Positions 59,556 to 64,000 of a DNA stretch of 64,000 nucleotides are shown in pieces. Within the stretch, counting starts at the first letter, position 1; each line of letters starts with the position of its first letter. The DNA is from Ramlibacter tataouinensis (lineage in GTDB: Bacteria > Pseudomonadota > Gammaproteobacteria > Burkholderiales > Burkholderiaceae_C), in assembly GCF_027941915.1 (NCBI RefSeq), contig NZ_CP116009.1:2170001-2234000 (forward strand), given 5' to 3'. The notes beneath the pieces are model-generated. The model did no database searches and had not been told where the DNA came from. It was given only the letters and a program-made list of their open reading frames with translations. The translations under genes and the position numbers were made by a program.

Positions 59556-60380
59556 TCACGGCTTCGCCGAAGCCAGCAGCGCGCGGGTCTTCTGTGCCTC
59601 GGCGCGCGCGGCCTGCGCGAAGTCGTCGCCGCCCGACGCGTAGAGGATGGCGCGCGAGGAGTTCACCACGATCGGCGCGTCGGGCCGCCAGCCGGCGCGC
59701 ACCGTCGCCCGCGCATCGCCGCCTTGGGCGCCGACGCCCGGGATCAGCAGCGGCAGCGTCGGCGCCAGCGCGCGCACCCGCTCGATCTCGGCCGGGTAGG
59801 TGGCGCCCACCACCAGCCCCAGCTGGCCGTTCAGGTTCCAGGGCCCCTGCGCCAGCCGCGCGATGTGCTCGTACAGCAGCGGCGTGCCGTCCACCGAGGC
59901 CAGCCGCTGGTTCTGCAGGTCGTCGCCGCCCGGGTTGGAGGTGCGGCACAGCAGGAAGGCGCCCTTGCCCTCGTACTCCAGGTAGGGCTGGACCGAATCG
60001 AAGCCCATGAAGGGGGACAGCGTGACGGCATCGGCGCCATAGCGCTCGAACGCCTCTGCCGCGTACTGCTCGGCTGTGGAGCCGATGTCGCCGCGCTTGG
60101 CATCCAGGATCACCGGCACCTGCGGCGCCACCTGCCGGATGTGGGCGATCAGATGCTCGAGCTGGGCCTCGGCCCGGTGGGCCGCGAAGTAGGCGATCTG
60201 CGGCTTGAAGGCGATGGCCAGGTCGGCGGTGGCATCGACGATGCGGGCGCAGAACTCGCCGATGCGGGTCGCATCGCCGCGCCAGCCGCCGGGAAAGCGT
60301 TTCGGCTCGGGGTCCAGCCCCACGCACAGCATCGAGTCGTTGCGCTGCTGCGCGCGCTGCAGCATCTCGAGAAAGGTCAT
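59556..60380 (-). CDS. pyrF: Orotidine 5'-phosphate decarboxylase, type 2
   Basis: The last step of UMP synthesis, 274 aa. The type 2 family start is [20 protein letters not shown] and [10 protein letters not shown]. The catalytic Lys-Asp network lies in [20 protein letters not shown], and the phosphate end in [18 protein letters not shown]. The in-frame region upstream lies within the REP-like repeat and is not coding. It is a single gene with no other pyrimidine genes nearby. Confidence 0.95.
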   Translation of the reverse strand: MTFLEMLQRAQQRNDSMLCVGLDPEPKRFPGGWRGDATRIGEFCARIVDATADLAIAFKPQIAYFAAHRAEAQLEHLIAHIRQVAPQVPVILDAKRGDIGSTAEQYAAEAFERYGADAVTLSPFMGFDSVQPYLEYEGKGAFLLCRTSNPGGDDLQNQRLASVDGTPLLYEHIARLAQGPWNLNGQLGLVVGATYPAEIERVRALAPTLPLLIPGVGAQGGDARATVRAGWRPDAPIVVNSSRAILYASGGDDFAQAARAEAQKTRALLASAKP

Positions 60381-60410
60381 GGGCGGGAATTGTAGGGAGC
60401 GGCGTCGCTT

Positions 60411-60500
60411 GTCATGCTCCGCGCAGGCGGAGGATCCAGCGCAATGCGCAGGCGGCACGCGAAGTGCTTTGCGGTCGATTCCCGCCTTCACGGGAATGAC
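60411..60500. repeat. REP-like composite inverted repeat
   Basis: A 90-bp element in the gap between divergent pyrF and the EamA gene. The left arm starts GTCATGCTCCGCGCAGGCGG; the right arm ends ATTCCCGCCTTCACGGGAAT followed by GAC. The arms are imperfect inverted copies (GTCAT at one end, ATGAC at the other), and each contains its own hairpin: CTCCGC/GCGGAG and ATTCCCG/CGGGAAT. The right arm matches the GTCATTCCCGCGAAGGCGGG-type extragenic repeat known from many betaproteobacteria. Confidence 0.65.
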
Positions 60501-60526
60501 GCGGCGGGGGCCCGACAATCCGCCCC

Positions 60527-61414
60527 ATGCACAAACTCAGCCGCCAGCAGCTCGTCGTCCTGGTGCTCCTGACCCTGTCGTGGGGTGTCAACTGGCCAGT
60601 GATGAAGCTGGGCGTGACGCACTACCCGCCGCTGACCTTCCGCGCGATCTCGATCGGGCTCGGCCTGCCGATCCTGGCCGCCACGCTGGTGCTGGCCCGG
60701 GCGCCGTTCACCATCCCACGCCGGCACTGGCCGGAGCTGCTGTGGCTGGCGGCGACCAACATGTTCGTCTGGCACGCCTGCATCATCCTGGCGGTGCAAA
60801 CGCTGTCCAGCGGACGCGCCGCCATCCTGGGCTACACCATGCCGATCTTCTCGGCGGTGATCGGCGCGCTGCTGTTCCGCACCGCGCTCTCGCGCCGCGG
60901 CTGGATCGGCGTCGGCGCCGCGGCGCTCGGCGTGGCGCTGCTGCTGTGGCACGAGCTGACGCAGCTGGCGGGGCGGCCGCTCGGCGTGCTGCTGGCGCTG
61001 TTCTCGGCGGCCAGCTGGGCGCTGGGCACGCAACTGCTGCGACGCACCCGCATCGAGGTGCCGACATTGACCCTGTCGTTCTGGATGATCGCGCTCACCG
61101 CGGTGGTGATGGGCGTGCTGTCCATCCTGTTCGAGCGCCATCTGTGGGCCGCGCCCGACGCCGTGGCGACCTGGACCATCGCCTTCAACGCCATCGTGAT
61201 CTGCGGGCTGGCCCAGGCCGCCTGGTTCTACCTGGCGCGCGGCCTGCCGCCGGTGGCCTCGACGCTGAGCGTCATGCTCATCCCGGTGCTGGGCGTGTTC
61301 TCCGGCGCGCTGTGGCTGGGCGAAGTGCTGCACTGGCAGGACTACGCCGCGGTGCTGCTGATGGTGGTGGCGATCGCCTCGGTGCTGTGGCCGGCTCGGC
61401 CGCCAGCGGCCTGA
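60527..61414 (+). CDS. EamA-family DMT transporter
   Basis: A 295-aa inner-membrane protein with ten helices arranged as two EamA repeats. The start [20 protein letters not shown] is typical, and [20 protein letters not shown] and [20 protein letters not shown] mark the ends of each repeat. Such proteins export amino acids or other metabolites; the substrate is unknown. A promoter would have to lie in or next to the REP-like element. Confidence 0.9.
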   Translation: MHKLSRQQLVVLVLLTLSWGVNWPVMKLGVTHYPPLTFRAISIGLGLPILAATLVLARAPFTIPRRHWPELLWLAATNMFVWHACIILAVQTLSSGRAAILGYTMPIFSAVIGALLFRTALSRRGWIGVGAAALGVALLLWHELTQLAGRPLGVLLALFSAASWALGTQLLRRTRIEVPTLTLSFWMIALTAVVMGVLSILFERHLWAAPDAVATWTIAFNAIVICGLAQAAWFYLARGLPPVASTLSVMLIPVLGVFSGALWLGEVLHWQDYAAVLLMVVAIASVLWPARPPAA

Positions 61415-61427
61415 AGCCGGGTAGCCG

Positions 61428-62231
61428 TCAGCGGCGGCTGGCGAGCGCCTGCTGGTACAGGCCGCGCACCCGCGGCACGTTGTCGCGCAGGCGGGCCAGC
61501 CGGTCCGGCCCGGTCGGGTGGGTGGACAGGAAAGCCGGCCCCTGGTTGCCGCCCGAGGCACGGCCCATCTTCTCCCACAGCGAGATCGCCGCTTCAGGCA
61601 CGTAGGCGGCTCGCGCCCCCATCTCCAGCCCGACCAGGTCGGCCTCGATCTCGTCCTCGCGCGAGAAGCGCAGCGTCAGCAGCTGGGTGCCGATGTTGGC
61701 GGCCACGTCGCCCAGCTGGCCCAGGCCGAACAGTTGCGCGCCCAGCGACAGCAGCGCGCCGGTGCCCTGCTCCTTGGCGATGCGCGAGCGCGCGTGCTCG
61801 CGCACGGCGTGCGCCATCTCGTGGCCGATGACCATGGCGGCTTCGTCGTCGGTGAGCTGCAGCTGGTCGAGGATGCCGGTGTAGACGGCGATCTTGCCGC
61901 CCGGCATGCAGAAGGCGTTGATCTGCTTGCTGCCGATCAGGTTGACTTCCCAGCGCCAGCTGCGCGCCCGGTCGTTCCAGCGCACGCTCTGCGGAATCAG
62001 GCGGGCGGCAATGGCGCGCAGCCGCTGCAACTGGGGGTGGTTCTCCGGCGCCAGCGCGCCCTGCTGCTTGGCCTGCGCCATCATCTGCGAGTACTGCTGC
62101 GTGGCGGCGGCTTCGATTTCCTCGGCCGGCACCAGGCCGCGCATGCGCGAAGGCGGGCCGACCTCGACCTGCGCCAGCACGGGGGTCGCCGCAGCGGCGC
62201 CCACCAGTGCCATGAAGCTGCGCCGCCGCAT
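61428..62231 (-). CDS. M48-family metallopeptidase (exported)
   Basis: A 267-aa zinc protease from the ATG at 62231. The signal MRRRSFMALVGAAAATPVLA carries an RRxF-M twin-arginine-like motif. The zinc site is H137-E-M-A-H141 (MVIGHEMAHAV) with the third ligand about E196 in EIEADLVG. Relatives such as BepA and LoiP act in outer-membrane quality control. An earlier in-frame ATG at 62267 (MCQLCYAG) is possible; TATTAT at 62279-62274 (minus) could be a -10 box just before it. Confidence 0.87.
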   Translation of the reverse strand: MRRRSFMALVGAAAATPVLAQVEVGPPSRMRGLVPAEEIEAAATQQYSQMMAQAKQQGALAPENHPQLQRLRAIAARLIPQSVRWNDRARSWRWEVNLIGSKQINAFCMPGGKIAVYTGILDQLQLTDDEAAMVIGHEMAHAVREHARSRIAKEQGTGALLSLGAQLFGLGQLGDVAANIGTQLLTLRFSREDEIEADLVGLEMGARAAYVPEAAISLWEKMGRASGGNQGPAFLSTHPTGPDRLARLRDNVPRVRGLYQQALASRR

Positions 62232-62298
62232 CTGCGGCGAAGCCCCGGCGTAACACAGCTGGCACATGCAGCAATAATAAGTGCGATCGGTCGAGCAG

Positions 62299-63654
62299 AT
62301 GTCGGACAACAACCCCACGCGCCCTCAGACGAGCCGCCCCGCCGGATGGATCAGCAGCCTGAGGGTGTACCTGGAGCCGGCCGCGCTGCGCATGCTCGCG
62401 CTCGGCTTCTCGGCCGGGCTGCCGCTGCTGCTGGTGCTGGGCACGCTGAGCTTCCGCCTGCGTGAAGCGGGCGTCGACCTGGCCACCATCGGCTACCTGT
62501 CCTGGGTCGGCCTGGCCTACGCCTTCAAGTGGGCCTGGGCGCCGCTGGTCGACCGCCTGCCGCTGCCGCTGCTCACGCGCCTGCTCGGGCGGCGCCGCAG
62601 CTGGCTGCTGCTGTCGCAGTCGGCGATCGCCGCCGGCCTGGTCGGCATGGCCTGGTTCGATCCGCAGGTCGATCGCACGCTGGTGGCGGCGTGCGCACTG
62701 GCCGTGGCGTTCGCATCGGCCACGCAGGACATCGCGCTGGACGCATTCCGCATCGAGTCGGCCGGCGTCGAGCGGCAGGGCGCGCTGGCCGCCACCTACC
62801 AGACCGGCTACCGGCTGGCCATGATCTGGGCCGGTGCCGGCGTGTTCTGGATCGCCGCCCACGCCGAGGCCCCGGGCGCCAGCGGCTACCAGCACGCCGC
62901 CTGGCGCACCGCCTACCTGGCGATGGCGGCGTCGATGGCCGTGGGGCTGCTCACCGTGCTGTTCTCGCCCGAGCCGATGCGGCGCGAGCTGCCGCCGGCG
63001 CGCAGCACCGGCCAGTGGCTGCGCGAGACGGTGGTCGAGCCCTTCGCCGAATTCCTGCGCCGCTACGGCAGCCACGCGGTGCTGGTGCTGGCACTGATCG
63101 CGGTGTACCGCATCAGCGACGTGGTGATGGGCATCATGGCCAACCCGTTCTACGCCGACATGGGCTACACCAAGGCGGAGGTGGCCAACATCACCAAGGT
63201 GTTCGGCGTGGTCATGACCCTGGCCGGCACCTTCCTGGGCGGCGTGCTGGCGCTGCGGCTGGGGGTGATGCGGGTGCTGATGCTGGGCGCGCTGCTCAGC
63301 GCCGCCAGCAACCTGCTGTTCGCCTGGCTGGCCTCGCGCGGGCACGACGTGCGCTCGCTGGTGCTGGTGATCTCGGCCGACAACCTGTCCTCGGGCATCG
63401 CCTCGGCCGCCTTCATCGCCTATCTGTCGGGCCTGACCAACGTGAACTACTCGGCCACGCAGTACGCCCTGTTCAGCTCGATGATGCTGCTGCTGCCCAA
63501 GTGGCTGGCCGGCTTTTCCGGCAGCTACGTGGAGCACTTCGGCTACACCCACTTCTTCACCGCCACCGCGGCGCTGGGCGTGCCGGTGCTGCTGCTGGTG
63601 TGGCTGGCGTCGCGGATGCAGGCGGTGCGGCAGCCCGAACCGGCGGCCGCGTAG
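62299..63654 (+). CDS. AmpG-family muropeptide MFS transporter
   Basis: A 451-aa major facilitator with about 12 helices. Features typical of AmpG are MLALGFSAGLPLLLVLGTLS, VGLAYAFKWAWAPLVDRLPL, GRRRSWLLLSQ and ATQDIALDAFRIE. AmpG imports anhydromuropeptides for cell-wall recycling. The start MSDNNPTRPQ is preferred to a GTG at 62281, but neither has a strong ribosome-binding site. It is divergent from the M48 protease, and their 5' ends nearly touch. Confidence 0.9.
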   Translation: MSDNNPTRPQTSRPAGWISSLRVYLEPAALRMLALGFSAGLPLLLVLGTLSFRLREAGVDLATIGYLSWVGLAYAFKWAWAPLVDRLPLPLLTRLLGRRRSWLLLSQSAIAAGLVGMAWFDPQVDRTLVAACALAVAFASATQDIALDAFRIESAGVERQGALAATYQTGYRLAMIWAGAGVFWIAAHAEAPGASGYQHAAWRTAYLAMAASMAVGLLTVLFSPEPMRRELPPARSTGQWLRETVVEPFAEFLRRYGSHAVLVLALIAVYRISDVVMGIMANPFYADMGYTKAEVANITKVFGVVMTLAGTFLGGVLALRLGVMRVLMLGALLSAASNLLFAWLASRGHDVRSLVLVISADNLSSGIASAAFIAYLSGLTNVNYSATQYALFSSMMLLLPKWLAGFSGSYVEHFGYTHFFTATAALGVPVLLLVWLASRMQAVRQPEPAAA

Positions 63655-63656
63655 TC

Positions 63657-64000
63657 TCAGGCCGCCTTCAGCAGCGCCACCAGCGCCTGGCGCTGCACCT
63701 TGCCCAGCGCCGTCTTGGGCAGCGCGTCCAGCCGCAGGCAGTGGCGCGGCAGCTTGTAGCGCGCCAGCTGCGCCGCCAGGTGGGCGCGCAGCTCCTCGTC
63801 GCTCGCCGTCATGCCGGGCCGCAGCACCAGCGCCACGGCGACGGCCTCGCCCCACTGCGGGTCGGGTACGCCGAAGGCGGCGCACTCCAGCACGGCCGGA
63901 TGCTCGGCCAGCGGCCCCTCGATCTCCGCCGGGTGGATGTTCTCGCCGCCCGAGATGATCAGGTCCTTGGCGCGGCCGACGATGGTGTAGCTGCCGTCGG
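63657..64000 (-). CDS. Acyl-CoA synthetase (ANL superfamily), C-terminal part
   Basis: The last about 114 codons of an AMP-forming acyl-CoA synthetase; the rest lies beyond the right edge. Visible are GRAKDLIISGGENIHPAEIE, the hinge and A8 region, VLECAAFGVPDPQWGEAVAV, and the A10 catalytic lysine in LPKTALGKVQRQAL. Malonyl-CoA or feruloyl-type synthetases carry this ending, but the substrate cannot be given from the C-terminus. It converges on the ampG-like gene with 2 nt between. Confidence 0.9.
   Translation of the reverse strand, partial: DGSYTIVGRAKDLIISGGENIHPAEIEGPLAEHPAVLECAAFGVPDPQWGEAVAVALVLRPGMTASDEELRAHLAAQLARYKLPRHCLRLDALPKTALGKVQRQALVALLKAA

Overview
The window is a GC-rich (about 70% by eye), densely packed bacterial chromosome segment. 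It carries about 59 protein-coding genes, two of them cut by the window edges. I found no tRNA, rRNA, CRISPR array, insertion sequence or prophage. Gene content points to Burkholderiales and most likely Comamonadaceae (a Ramlibacter/Variovorax-like organism). The pointers are the betaproteobacterial-type glutamate-cysteine ligase, an hpf/ptsN/hprK nitrogen-PTS block, a bamE/fur divergent pair, a liv-type amino-acid ABC operon, and an XRE/DUF2083 regulator beside a symporter-kinase. This assignment is inferred from gene families and order; no marker gene was compared.

Layout. 1-6.2 kb (minus): start of rpoN, lptB, lptA, a DsbA-like oxidoreductase, a SPOR protein, argS, a DUF2214 membrane protein and a LysR regulator. 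6.3-8.5 kb: malate synthase G, then a cluster of four hairpins. 8.7-13.8 kb (minus): a five-gene branched-chain-amino-acid ABC operon. 14-19 kb (plus): a signalling module with an XRE/ScfR-like regulator, a lone receiver protein, a small DUF3311-like membrane protein, and a symporter-histidine kinase fusion. 19-21 kb (minus): a lower-GC two-gene island with a radical SAM/SPASM enzyme and a PglD/NeuD-type acyltransferase fused to a phosphopantetheine carrier domain. This island is the best candidate here for an undescribed system. 21-28.5 kb: a Cys-rich CWC protein, a class II amidotransferase, gshB, a glutathione transferase, an orphan GltI-like binding protein, kup and gshA. 28.5-38 kb (minus): proA, holA, rocD, lptE, leuS, exbD, exbB, dapB, bamE. 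38-41 kb: fur (plus), then hprK, ptsN, hpf and two very small genes (minus). 41-44 kb (plus): an isochorismatase-fold hydrolase, a patatin-like protein and corA. 44-49.6 kb (minus): mtnN, fadD and a three-part transhydrogenase (pntB, pntAB, pntAA). 49.7-52 kb (plus): an unknown 240-aa protein, a Nudix hydrolase and mnmA. 52-58 kb: nitronate monooxygenase, ssb, an MFS exporter and uvrA. 58-64 kb: a DadA-like oxidoreductase, DUF3606, pyrF, a REP-like repeat, an EamA exporter, an M48 protease, an AmpG-like permease, and the end of an acyl-CoA synthetase.

Most genes are core metabolism, envelope assembly (LptA/B/E, BamE), translation (argS, leuS, mnmA, hpf) or DNA maintenance (holA, ssb, uvrA). 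Several loci bear on carbon and amino-acid use: liv, gltI, the two routes to glutamate semialdehyde (rocD and proA), and the symporter-kinase module.
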